NCBI GenBank assembly: GCA_963774625.1
Contig: CAVZFQ010000015.1
Span: 247,406-311,405, forward strand
DNA length: 64,000 nucleotides
Reading direction: 5' to 3'
Source of the DNA: VAXT01 sp963774625
Lineage (GTDB): Bacteria; Actinomycetota; Thermoleophilia; Gaiellales; Gaiellaceae
This document shows, piece by piece, positions 50,666 through 59,535 of this stretch. Under the pieces are notes generated by a model that had not been told where the DNA came from, ran no database searches, and saw nothing but the letters and a program-made list of their open reading frames with translations. A program made the translations under genes and the position numbers. The stretch's first letter is position 1. Every line of letters starts with the position of its first letter.

Positions 50666-50773
50666 AACGACGGACATACGTCATCTGAGGCTTGCTTCGG
50701 CATGTTGCGGCGATGCTCGACTGGCTCCAACCCTGCGAGACTCGCTCAGTTCGTTAGCGCGGGCGGTAGATCG

Positions 50774-51865
50774 TTACGGAACTGTGTCCGGCGCCGCCGC
50801 TTCCGAGCGGAGCGATGCGACGACTGCGAAGACAACGGCGGTCGCGGGCACCGCGAGGTAGGCACCCGGGATACCGAAGAGCGAGGCGCCTGCGGCAACC
50901 GCGAGCAGGATCACGGCAGGGTGAAGATCGACAGTGCGACTTTGGATGATCGGCTGCAGGAAGTTGCCTTCGAAGAACTGTACGGCCACCACGAGCGCCA
51001 GGACCGCTAGTCCGGTCGTCATCCCCTCGTCCGCGACGGCGACCAGAACAGCGACGAGCCCGGAAACGAACGCCCCGACAAACGGCACGAACGCTCCCAT
51101 GAATACCAGCACGGCGAGCGCGAACGCGAGCGGTACGCCCAGAAGCCAGAGCCCGATTCCGATCAGCGTCGCGTCGATCGCAGCGATGAGCGCCGTTCCG
51201 CGGACGAAGCCGCTTAGCACGTCCCAGGCGTGCTGTCCCGCCCGGTCGATTGCCGGCCGCGTCTCCGGCGCGAAGCGGCGCAGGACCCAGTTCCAGAACT
51301 CTGCGCCGTCACGAAGGATGAAGTAGAGGACTGCGATGGCCAGTACCAGGCCGGTGATAAGGCCGACGCCCGCCTGAACGCCGGAAGCGGCGTAGGCCGA
51401 GGCTTCGCTCCAGGAATCTGCGAGCGACGACTGCAGATCCTCGGTCCGATCCAGGGAGAGATTGAACGGCTCGCCCTCAAGTCGTTGCGTGATGTCGTCT
51501 ACCGCCCGGGAGACCGAGTCGGCGAGCTCGTCGTACTGGGCGAGGACCGAGGTTGTCACGATCGCGATCAGCCCTGCCACGACGGCGAGCCCCGACAGGA
51601 GGGCGACCGCGGCGGCGGGTCGCTCGAGGCGGAGATTTCGGAGCGTCGCAGCGATCGGAGACAGGGCCGGTGCGATCGTGAGCGCGATCATGACCGGGAG
51701 GACGATCACACGTAGGTACCAGAGCACGGTGAGGACGGCGAGCGCCGCAGCTGCGCAGACAAGCAGCCGCCACGACCATGCGGCGGCTCGCTCCAGGTTC
51801 AACGGCACCGGCGGAAGGCTCAGGGCGCGATCATGCCGCGCGTTTCCCCGTCGAGCGTCACGCAC
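50774..51865 (-). CDS. AI-2E family (PerM-type) membrane transporter
   Basis: A 363-residue membrane protein. Hydrophobic segments include LVCAAAALAVLTVLWYLRVI, VIALLSGLAV-type helices and, in the C-terminal half, DATLIGIGLWLLGVPLAFAL, AVLVFMGAFVPFVGAFVSGL and the family motif QFFEGNFLQPIIQSR. The AI-2E/PerM family is involved in export or Na+/H+ exchange; the substrate is unknown. It is the only gene between the two 42-base tRNA-Ala repeats. Confidence 0.9.
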   Translation of the reverse strand: MRDARRGNARHDRALSLPPVPLNLERAAAWSWRLLVCAAAALAVLTVLWYLRVIVLPVMIALTIAPALSPIAATLRNLRLERPAAAVALLSGLAVVAGLIAIVTTSVLAQYDELADSVSRAVDDITQRLEGEPFNLSLDRTEDLQSSLADSWSEASAYAASGVQAGVGLITGLVLAIAVLYFILRDGAEFWNWVLRRFAPETRPAIDRAGQHAWDVLSGFVRGTALIAAIDATLIGIGLWLLGVPLAFALAVLVFMGAFVPFVGAFVSGLVAVLVAVADEGMTTGLAVLALVVAVQFFEGNFLQPIIQSRTVDLHPAVILLAVAAGASLFGIPGAYLAVPATAVVFAVVASLRSEAAAPDTVP

Positions 51866-51945
51866 CGCTGCCGAACCCTCCGCCCTCGACGAACCCCTGG
51901 TGACGCGATCGATGTACCACTGGTATCAGCACTGCGGTAGCGGTA

Positions 51946-52018
<73 letters not shown>

Positions 52019-52057
52019 GCGGCTCGCCAAGGGTAGCCGACGGATGGACGGAGATGA

Positions 52058-52087
52058 AGACGGGGCGCCCAGAAGGGCGCCCCGTCT
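52058..52087 (-). terminator. Strong hairpin terminator after the protease gene
   Basis: AGACGGGGCGCCC (52058-52070) pairs over 13 bases with 52075-52087, loop AGAA, 24 bases past the stop at 52111. Confidence 0.75.
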
Positions 52088-52110
52088 CGGCGCGCGTAGA
52101 AGTGAATGGC

Positions 52111-55100
52111 TTAGCGGCGGCCGACTCGCAGGTTGACCCTAAAGCCGACCCTCCGGACGGAGCCGCCCCGTGGGCTCTGGCCGACGACGCGGCCGACTCG
52201 CCTGGAGCGCACCCTGACGACTCGACCGACCCGGCAGCGCCGTGCCCGGATCCGTGCCTTGGCCGTTGCCAGCCGTAGGCCGATCACGTTCGGCACGCGA
52301 CAGCGGGCCGGCGGTGGGGCCGGAGGCGGCGGCGGAGGCGGTGGTGGCGGAGGCGGCGGAGGCGGTGGTGGCGGTGGAGGCGGAGGCGGTGGTGGTGGCG
52401 GTGGAGGCGGAGGCGGCGGCGGTGGCGGCAGTTGGCCGATGGTGAAGTTCACGTTCGAGACGTCGAAGAAGACGTTGCCGAGAGCCTCGATCTTCACGCG
52501 AGCCGTGGTCGTCAACGAGCTCGGAATCACGACAGCTTCCGAGCCATCGTTCGCGGTGCTGGCCGCGAGCACGGTCGGATACGTGAGCCCGCCGTCCGTG
52601 GACAGGCTGATCTTCACGTTGGCCGTGCTGATCGGAGCGATGTCCGTATTGGCCTTGTCCCACATGATCGTCTGCGTCGAGCCGGGGGGATACGTGACCG
52701 CCGTGTTCGGCGCGGTGACGAGGAACGGGCCGGTGTTGGCGGCGAGCGTCAGCGTCGTGTCCGCGCTGTTGTTGCCGCCGCCGCCCATGTTCCGGTCGCG
52801 CGCCGTGAAGCGGAAGTGCATAGTCTCTGCCGGCGGCGCGACGAGTAGTCGGAGGTCGGAAGGAACTCCGAGTAGCACTCCCGGATCGGAAGCGGCACCT
52901 GCGGCGCGACGCCGCCGAACGGGCACGAGCCGGTGTCGGCGTTCGTGTTGTTGATGAGGATCTGCTCCAGATCGGGGAAGACCCTCGTCGGGCTGGTCGT
53001 GACGTGGTTCTCGCCGGGTGACTCGTACTCGAGCGTGCCGTCCTCGGTGACCGGCGCGGACTTCGGGAACATGGAGAAGAGCGGACCGACCGTCTTCGCG
53101 TTGTTCAGGAGCGACTTCCCGGTCGCGCCGCCGGCGTCGTTCTGCTCCCACGAGTAGACGAGCGTGTCGCCTTCGGCGTCCGTCGCGCTCCCGGTGAGCG
53201 CGAACGGCGTCCGCAGCGGGATCGTGAAGCCGGGCGGCACGGTGACCGTCGGCCACGTATTGCCGGTCGGCGTGACGATGCCGTTCCGATCGTCGAGGCC
53301 GCCCTTGTCGGTCTCGTTGGCGAAACCGGACGCGCCCGGGGTGAAGTCCTGGACGGCCAGCAGCACCGGGACGTTCGTACCCGCCGAGCTCGTCCGTGTA
53401 GGTGACCTGGAAGCCCGGTGTTGTTGAACGTTCCGCCGCCGAAGCCGGAGACGGTGACGTCGTGCTTCCCTGCCGGAATTAGTGCTTCCAGCGCGGCGTC
53501 AACGCCTACGGCCGTGTAGTTGGCGCCGTTCGTGATCGGCGCGGACAGGTTCCCGTTGTAGTTGAGCCGGAACGAGTCGAAGGCTCCGCCGTGGTTCGTC
53601 TCCTCGACCGAGCGAAGAAGCATCCGCAGTTGAGCTCGACGAGCTGGATGCTCGGCACGTCGACCCCGGCCGAGGGGCCGGAGTACGTGACGGTGAAGCC
53701 CGCCGACCGTTGCGTTCGTCACGGTGACCGTTCCCGCGAAGCCCGGGATCGCGTTGATCGCGTTCGTCAGGATGATGTTGCCGTAGGCGAGCGAAGGCGT
53801 GCTGTTGATCAGCTCCGAGTCCTGGCCGCCGATGCGCACGCGGAACCGGTGGAGGAACGTTGCCGAGCCGCCGCCTGACGGCGCTAGATCACCCGTCGTG
53901 AGCGTGTACTGGAACGTCCTGGCCGAGGGGACGGCCGTGACCGTGAACGTGCCGTTGTAGCCCGCGACACCGACACCCGCGACCACGATCACGTCGCCGA
54001 TCGCCAGGCCGTGCGGCACGCTCGTCTTGATCGTCGCCGTCGTCCCCGAAGAGGTTGCACCCGGCACGACATGCCTGGCGCTGCCACCGCCGGAGACGGG
54101 GAGCCCGGTCACCGTGTGCACGTACTGGAACGCCCGCGAGACCGGAACCGCGGTGACCGTGAAGGTGCCGTCGTAGCCCGGGTCTGTCGACGCCCTCGAT
54201 CGTGACTTGCTCGCCGACCTGGAACCCGTGCGGTGCGGTGGTCGCGATCGTGACCGTGTTGCCGCTCTGCGCCGCGCCGCCCCGTGAGGTGGCGCTCGGG
54301 ACGGTGTTGATGCCAACGCTCAGCGGCGTGATCGACGAGACCCGCGAGTAGCCGGGTCCCGAGGGTGACGACCTGAACCTCGTTGCCCCCGCCGAAGTGG
54401 CGGAGCGAGACCGTCTGCACCTCGTTGATCGCAACCTCGGCGCCGGACACGTAGTTCGTGATCTCAAACTGGCTGCGCTGCGAGAAGTACGGATCGCTGT
54501 GCGGCTGCAGGTCGTCCGTCAAGCAGATGCCCGCATAGGCCATGACCGACTGGCCGCTGCCCGGCTCGACCGAGGTCCCCGCGGCGCGGTTCCCTCCGCA
54601 GTTGAGCTGGTTGCCGTCGAACGTGTGGTTGCCGGAGAACTGGTGCCCCATCTCGTGGGCGACGTAGTCGACGGCGAAGAAGTCGCCGGTCGGGGTCGGG
54701 AGACCCGTGCAACCGGAGGCCTTGGCCGAGCGGCCGACGACGCCGAGCTGGGCGACTCCGCCGCCGGGCTGTCCGAGCCCACGGTGGCCGAGGTCGTAGT
54801 TGCTCGCGCCGATGATCTGGCCGATGACGATGCGGTTACGCCCGAGGTTCGAGCACCCGAGGGCCTCGGACATGGAGAAACAGCCCACTGCGCCGCAGGG
54901 CCCGTTCGGCGCGACCGCCTGGGCATACGTGTTGAGATTGAGGAGATCGTTGTTCGCGATCAGCTGCAGCCGGATCGTGAGGTCGTCCTCGTAGATGTGC
55001 GTGACACGGTTCATCAGGGCGACCTTCGCGGCGGTCACGTTCCCCGGCCCGCCGTGGTACGCCGAGTAGCCCGGGTCGCTGATCAGCGCGGTGCGATACG

Positions 55101-55761
55101 TCCGCAGGAAGTCGCCCGTCGGTGGGATCTCGGGCACCTTGACCGGCAGCCCGGCGGACTCGACCACGGTGTCGTTGTTCGCATGGCCCGTGTTCTCCGC
55201 CTGCCGGACGAAGTAGCTGGCGTAGACGCTCGGCGAGCGGGTGACGTGGTACGGATCGATGTACCAGTTGCCATTTGCAGAGCGGACAGAGGCCCGGAAG
55301 CCGAGCGGGGTCAGGTCAGCGTGGATCGTCGCCGACAGATCCGTGATGCCTCGTCCGCTGTAGGTCTTGATCCCGGGATGGCGCCTGGCCAGGCCGGGGG
55401 CCATGACCGCCGACTCCTGGAGCGCGAACCGGTGGAACGAGCCGTCCGGCGCCGGCAGCGAGACGACGAGGGGAGTGTCGCGGGCGGCCGGGGTGTTCTC
55501 GCGCGGGGCGTGAGCGAGCACGGACTTCAGGCCGGCTGTGTTCAGCGTGAAGGAACGAGCCTTCCGGGCGTGGACGACGACCTCCCGTCCCGGCGCGGAC
55601 TGAGGCCTTGACGCTTTGGCCCAGAAATCTTTCGTCTCATAGGTGTCCGCGAGCGAGCGCAGGTGCTGCGCCGATTGGCTAGGAGACCTTTGTGCCGACA
55701 CCGTTGCCGCCGTAACGGCAACTGCGAAAACGAGCCCGAGTACCAGGCCGATGCGCTTCAT
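52111..55761 (-). pseudogene. Reprolysin-like secreted metalloprotease with PASTA-like tail, multiply frameshifted
   Basis: Joined frames give a protein of about 1215 residues: signal peptide (IGLVLGLVFAVAVTAATVSA), a propeptide (FHRFALQESAVMAPGLA, IHADLTPLGFRASVRS), and a zinc protease domain with VDYVAHEMGHQFSGNHTFDG (HExxHxxGxxH). Two tandem beta-repeats of about 65 residues follow (FTVTAVPVSRAFQYVHTVTG and FTVTAVPSARTFQYTLTTGD), then a C-terminal beta domain (HFRFTARDRNMGGGGNNSAD), poly-Pro and the tail CRVPNVIGLRLATAKARIRA. Frame changes fall near 54360, 54190, 53705, 53625, 53425, 53400 and 52850, mostly one extra base. As read it is inactive beyond the catalytic domain. Confidence 0.82.
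52308..52429 (-). repeat. Poly-proline codon repeat
   Basis: About 40 CCN codons linking the protease to its PASTA-like tail. Confidence 0.8.
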
Positions 55762-56124
55762 GCCTCTCCCCTCTTCGACTAATTCCCCGATCCAATATCC
55801 CCGAAGCTTCCCGGTTTGTACAGCCTCTCACTAGCTTTTTCAAGCTGAGGGTTTGGCGGAATTGACTCGTCGCCGGGGTGCGATGGTCGTTCCGAGGCAA
55901 GGACGCAGGGAGCCCCAATGCTTTTCAGCATTGGGGCGACTGAGGACGCGGCCTCGGGGCGAGCAGCGCGGCCCGGCGGCACAGATCCGTTTCGTCAAAC
56001 CCTCAGCTAAGCCGCGCCCTGCCGAGACTTTGCCCTCGGCTTACCAAGCTTTACCTGCGGCTAGCCCGGGCTTTTCCGGGCCCCTCCTACCGTGCGAGAT
56101 CAACGTCCACGGAGGTCCTTTCTG
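55762..56124. promoter_or_regulatory. Divergent control region with inverted repeats
   Basis: There is no gene in these 363 bases between the protease and the electron-transfer operon. AGCTGAGGGTTTG (55843-55855) and its exact complement CAAACCCTCAGCT (55996-56008) face each divergent gene. Between them is an 11-base perfect stem (55912-55922 with 55927-55937) that has a GAAA loop when read on the minus strand. GC-rich hairpin GCCCGGGC/GCCCGGGG-type sequence occurs near 56070-56085. Shared control of both genes is inferred. Confidence 0.55.
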
Positions 56125-56466
56125 ATGAAAAAGATCCACGTACTCGTGATTTCCGCGATCGTCGGCCTCGGGTCGATAATCGGGCTGGCAACGGCCGCGC
56201 AGTCCGCAGGCATCGGCCGGCCCGGGCCTCAGCAGGCCTCCCCGGCCGAGATCGCGGCGCGGGAGCAGAAGCTCGAGCGCACTCAGGCTTCGCTGCGCGC
56301 CGCTCTCCAGAAGAAGCCGCCGGCTCTCCCGGTCGCGCCCAGCTCCTCGAGGCGTTTCGGCTCCGAGGGCAGCTTCGTCCGTCCGCGCCGCGCCGGTCGC
56401 GGTCAGCAGCAGCCGCAGCAGTCACGACGACCACGACGACGACGACGACCACGACGACGACGATGA
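56125..56466 (+). CDS. Small exported protein, probably frameshifted near its acidic tail
   Basis: As read, 113 residues: MKKIHVLVISAIVGLGSIIG, LATAAQSAG (signal peptide), a coiled-coil-like stretch (IAAREQKLERTQASLRAALQ, KKPPALP), then a low-complexity Arg-rich end. With one base removed at about 56340-56400 the frame continues as APVAVSSSRSSHDD, then a run of Asp/His codons, stopping at 56507-56509 inside the next gene's ATG. That acidic tail and the stop-start overlap make the shifted version more likely real (about 127 residues). GGAGGT precedes ATG 56125. A metal-binding or linker role at the cell surface is only a guess. Confidence 0.7.
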   Translation: MKKIHVLVISAIVGLGSIIGLATAAQSAGIGRPGPQQASPAEIAAREQKLERTQASLRAALQKKPPALPVAPSSSRRFGSEGSFVRPRRAGRGQQQPQQSRRPRRRRRPRRRR

Positions 56467-56501
56467 CGACGATTTCGAGCACGAGGACGACGACGGCGAC
56501 G

Positions 56502-56843
56502 ATGACTAGCCCCCTCGGCAGGGCCTACTCGCTGGCCTGCACGCTCCTCGTCTTCTGCCTGTCCTGGGCGGCCATCGTCGCGCACCCGTTCGGTGCTCAG
56601 CCGGCGAAGGATCCACGTCTCGCGGCCCTCAGCGCCCGCGAGCAGCGGCTGCGAGCAGATAGCGCCGCGGTGAAGCGAGTCGTCGACCGCCGCTGGGCCA
56701 CGTACCGCGCCCAGCTGCAGCAGCGCAACTCCCAGATCGCCGATGCGCGCCAGGCTCAGCTCGCCGCTGCCGCCGCTGCCGCCGCGGCTCCGTCCGTCTC
56801 GGTCGTCAGCGCCGCCCCCGCCACTTCCTCGGGGTCCTCCTGA
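56502..56843 (+). CDS. Membrane-anchored coiled-coil protein
   Basis: A 113-residue protein: one N-terminal span (YSLACTLLVFCLSWAAIVAH), then a charged helical segment (LAALSAREQRLRADSAAVKR, VVDRRWATYRAQLQQRNSQI) and an Ala/Ser-rich tail. Its coiled-coil resembles that of the preceding gene, suggesting the two proteins interact. ATG 56502 overlaps the likely stop of the first gene, and its own stop overlaps the ApbE start, so it is coupled on both sides. No enzymatic motif. Confidence 0.75.
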   Translation: MTSPLGRAYSLACTLLVFCLSWAAIVAHPFGAQPAKDPRLAALSAREQRLRADSAAVKRVVDRRWATYRAQLQQRNSQIADARQAQLAAAAAAAAAPSVSVVSAAPATSSGSS

Positions 56844-57688
56844 TGCAGAAGCGCGTCTTCCGGGCCATGGGCACGCAGGTCGAACTGCTCTCGGCTGCGG
56901 ACGAGGCGGGCGCGGCGTTCGAGGCCGCCGAGGCCGAGTTCCAGCGCCTGGAGGCGATCATGACCCGCTTTCGTCCCGACTCCGAGCTGTCGGAGCTGAA
57001 CGCTGCCGGCTCGCTCGAGGCCGGGCCGGAGCTGGTCGAGGTCGTCGGCCTGGCAGTCGACGGCCGCGAGCGGACCAACGGCCGCTTCGACCCGACCGTG
57101 CACGACGCGGTCACGGGAGCCGGCTACGACCGAACGTTTGACGATCTGCCCGACGACGGCCCTCCCCCTGAGTCGGGCAGGCCATGCGGGGGCGAGGTGC
57201 GCATCACGGCATCGCGCATCGACCTCGGCGAGGGCGTGAAGCTCGACCTCGGCGGCATCGGCAAGGGGTATGCCGCCGAACGTGCAGCTTCGCTCCTCGC
57301 CGAGGCAGGCCCCTGCCTCGTCAACGCAGGCGGCGATGTCGCCTTGCGCGGCACCGGGTGGCCCATCGGCATCGAGACAGCGGAGGGCTCGCTGACCCTC
57401 GCACTCGAGAACGGAGCGCTCGCCACGTCCGGTCGCGACCGGCGCACCTGGCGGCGTGGCGGCCGTGAGCTCCACCACCTGATCGACCCCAGTACGGGCG
57501 AGCCCGCCGAGAGCGACCTGCTCCGCGCCACCGTGGTCGCCGGCGACGCCGTGGAGGCCGAGATCTGGGCGAAAGCGCTCTTCCTCGCCGGCTCGACCGG
57601 TGCAGCCCTGGAAGCCTACGAGCGCAGCCTGCCGTGCGTGCTCGTCACGGCCGGCGGCGAGACCTGCCTGGCAGGAGGCCTGCGATGA
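56843..57688 (+). CDS. apbE: FAD:protein FMN transferase (ApbE)
   Basis: A 281-residue enzyme attaching FMN from FAD to Thr/Ser of target redox proteins. Motifs are AMGTQVELLSA, RLEAIMTRFRPDSELSELNA, FDPTVHDAVTGAGYDRTF, VKLDLGGIGKGYAAERA, LVNAGGDVALRG and HHLIDPSTGEPAESDLL. No lipoprotein signal is visible, so it may act in the cytoplasm. No FMN_bind-domain target is encoded in the window. Confidence 0.93.
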   Translation: MQKRVFRAMGTQVELLSAADEAGAAFEAAEAEFQRLEAIMTRFRPDSELSELNAAGSLEAGPELVEVVGLAVDGRERTNGRFDPTVHDAVTGAGYDRTFDDLPDDGPPPESGRPCGGEVRITASRIDLGEGVKLDLGGIGKGYAAERAASLLAEAGPCLVNAGGDVALRGTGWPIGIETAEGSLTLALENGALATSGRDRRTWRRGGRELHHLIDPSTGEPAESDLLRATVVAGDAVEAEIWAKALFLAGSTGAALEAYERSLPCVLVTAGGETCLAGGLR

Positions 57689-58290
57689 AGCACGATCCGA
57701 CCTTCTGGTACCTCGCCAGGGCCAGCGGCATCACGGCCTACGTCTTCATGACCGCGGCCATGATCGCCGGCCTCGTCGTCAAGTCGCGGCCGTTCGGCAC
57801 GGCGGTCAAGCCTGCGGCGCAGATCGACGTGCACCGCTTCGTGACCACGCTCGCGCTCGGCGGCATCGTCGTCCACATCCTGACGCTCGTTCTCGACTCC
57901 ACGATCGAGATCGGACTGGGTGCAGTGCTCGTCCCGGGGCTATCGCCGTACAAGCCTCTCTGGACGGGCCTGGGAGTCCTCGCGGCCGAGCTGACGGTCC
58001 TGGTGATCGTCTCGTTCCCGCTGCGCAAGCGGATCGGCGGCAAGAACTGGCGCCGGCTGCACTGGGCGACTTACGCGATCTTCGTCCTTTCGACGGCCCA
58101 CGGCCTAGCGGCCGGCACCGACAGCGGCCAGGTCTGGGCGCTCGACATGTACCTCGGGGCCGTCGGCGCCGTCGCCTTCGCAACCGTCTACCGCGTCCTC
58201 ACGAGGCGACCCAAGCCCGTACCCAAGCAAACCCCACAACCCAAAGGAGACAACGATGTACAAGATCGAAATCGACCGGTCGCTGTGTAG
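57685..58290 (+). CDS. Ferric reductase-like haem b membrane protein
   Basis: A 201-residue protein with five or six hydrophobic segments. His ligands are placed as in ferric reductase/MsrQ-type proteins: QIDVHRFVTTLALGGIVVHI and NWRRLHWATYAIFVLSTAHG. The first span is ASGITAYVFMTAAMIAGLVV. It has no FAD/NAD domain of its own. It overlaps apbE by 4 bases and the ferredoxin by 35. It probably carries electrons across the membrane. Confidence 0.88.
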   Translation: MKHDPTFWYLARASGITAYVFMTAAMIAGLVVKSRPFGTAVKPAAQIDVHRFVTTLALGGIVVHILTLVLDSTIEIGLGAVLVPGLSPYKPLWTGLGVLAAELTVLVIVSFPLRKRIGGKNWRRLHWATYAIFVLSTAHGLAAGTDSGQVWALDMYLGAVGAVAFATVYRVLTRRPKPVPKQTPQPKGDNDVQDRNRPVAV

Positions 58291-58453
58291 CGGCTTCGGA
58301 ACCTGCGCCGAGATGGCGCCCGAGATCTTCGAGCTCGACGACAGCGGCACCGCAACGGTTCGCCGCGGTGAGTCCGACGACCCGAACGTCCTGGAGGCGG
58401 CCGCGGGCTGCCCGATGGCCGCGATCATGGTCACCGAGGCAGAAGCGGCATGA
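58256..58453 (+). CDS. 3Fe-4S type ferredoxin
   Basis: A 65-residue ferredoxin: MYKIEIDRSLCSGFGTCAEM, APEIFELDD, AAGCPMAAIMV. Cys 11, Cys 17 and Cys ~52 remain, with Gly at the usual fourth Cys, which indicates a [3Fe-4S] cluster, as in P450-partner ferredoxins. AAAGGAG precedes the ATG. It pairs with the reductase that follows. Confidence 0.92.
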   Translation: MYKIEIDRSLCSGFGTCAEMAPEIFELDDSGTATVRRGESDDPNVLEAAAGCPMAAIMVTEAEAA

Positions 58454-59535
58454 CCGCCCCGGGCTCGATCCTCGTCGTGGGCGCCGGCCTCGCCGGCGCC
58501 CGCTGCGCCGAGACGCTTCGTGCGGAGGGCTACGAGGGCGACCTCGTGCTGGTCGGCGACGAGCCGGTGGCGCCGTACGAGCGACCCTCCCTGTCGAAGG
58601 ATTTCCTCGCAGGCGAGCGCGAGCTCGACGACCTCAAGCTCCGCCCTGACTCATTCTGGGCCGACCAGGGGATCGAGCTGCGGCTCGGCTGCCGGATCGA
58701 GGCCGTCGACACGGACGCAGGCACGGCGGTGACGGCTGACGGCGAGGAGCTGACCTGGGAGGCGCTCGTGCTGGCCACCGGCGCGGCCCCGCGGCGCCTG
58801 CCGTTCTCCGCGCCGCCCGGCGTGCACGTCCTGCGCACCGCGGCCGACGCGCTCGGGCTCCAGCAGGAGCTCGTGCCCGGAGCCAGGCTCGTAATCGTCG
58901 GAGGAGGCTTCGTGGGGGCCGAGGTGGCCTCGACGGCGTCCAAGCTGGGGGTCGAGGTGACGATGCTCGACCGCGGGCTCGTTCCCTTCCAGCGGGCGCT
59001 CGGCCCCGCTATCGGCCGCATGCTGGCCCATCGCTACCGCGCTCACGGCATCGACGTCCACGTGGCCAGCGGCGCGGCCGGGTTCGGCACCGGGCCTGAC
59101 GGCCGCCTGAGCGGTGTGGTGCTCACGGACGGACGAGAGCTGGACTGTGACGTTGCGCTCGTCGCGATCGGCGTCGAGCAGACGCGAGAGCTCTGCCGCT
59201 GGGAGCCGGAGCCGCCGGTCTATGCCTGCGGCGACGTCGCCGGCAGCCTCGGCCACTGGACGCGCACCGCGTCCGAGGCGATCGGCGTCGCCCGCCAGAT
59301 CCTCGAGCTCGACCCGCTGCCGGAGCAGCCGCCGTTCTTCTGGTCCGACCAGTTCGGCCTGCGGCTTCAGCTCGTCGGCCACCCGAGCGGCGCCGACCGG
59401 GTCGAGGTCGAAGGCTCCGACGACGAGTTCGTCGCGCGGTACCTGGCCGAGGACGGTTCCCTGCTCGCGGCGTTGGCGGCCAACCGCCCGGCCGAGGTCG
59501 GGAAGCTCCGGAAGGAGCTCGCGCTGGCCGCCTAG
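58450..59535 (+). CDS. NAD(P)/FAD-dependent ferredoxin reductase
   Basis: A 361-residue pyridine nucleotide-disulfide reductase-like flavoprotein. The FAD GxGxxG motif is ILVVGAGLAGARCAETLR, followed by APYERPSLSKDFLAG. The NAD motif is LVIVGGGFVGAEVASTASKL, and the second FAD motif is PPVYACGDVAG. The C-terminal domain is short (FFWSDQFGLRLQLVGHPSGA). It overlaps the ferredoxin by 4 bases. Supplies electrons to the ferredoxin and probably to the haem protein. Confidence 0.94.
   Translation: MTAPGSILVVGAGLAGARCAETLRAEGYEGDLVLVGDEPVAPYERPSLSKDFLAGERELDDLKLRPDSFWADQGIELRLGCRIEAVDTDAGTAVTADGEELTWEALVLATGAAPRRLPFSAPPGVHVLRTAADALGLQQELVPGARLVIVGGGFVGAEVASTASKLGVEVTMLDRGLVPFQRALGPAIGRMLAHRYRAHGIDVHVASGAAGFGTGPDGRLSGVVLTDGRELDCDVALVAIGVEQTRELCRWEPEPPVYACGDVAGSLGHWTRTASEAIGVARQILELDPLPEQPPFFWSDQFGLRLQLVGHPSGADRVEVEGSDDEFVARYLAEDGSLLAALAANRPAEVGKLRKELALAA

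Noticed and set aside
55770..55860. c-di-GMP-I riboswitch in the protease leader
   Set aside because: It has CAAACC, a GAAA-capped stem and a second CAAACC, but the conserved GCAAAGCC and the second helical arm could not be fitted. Kept only as a structured-leader finding.
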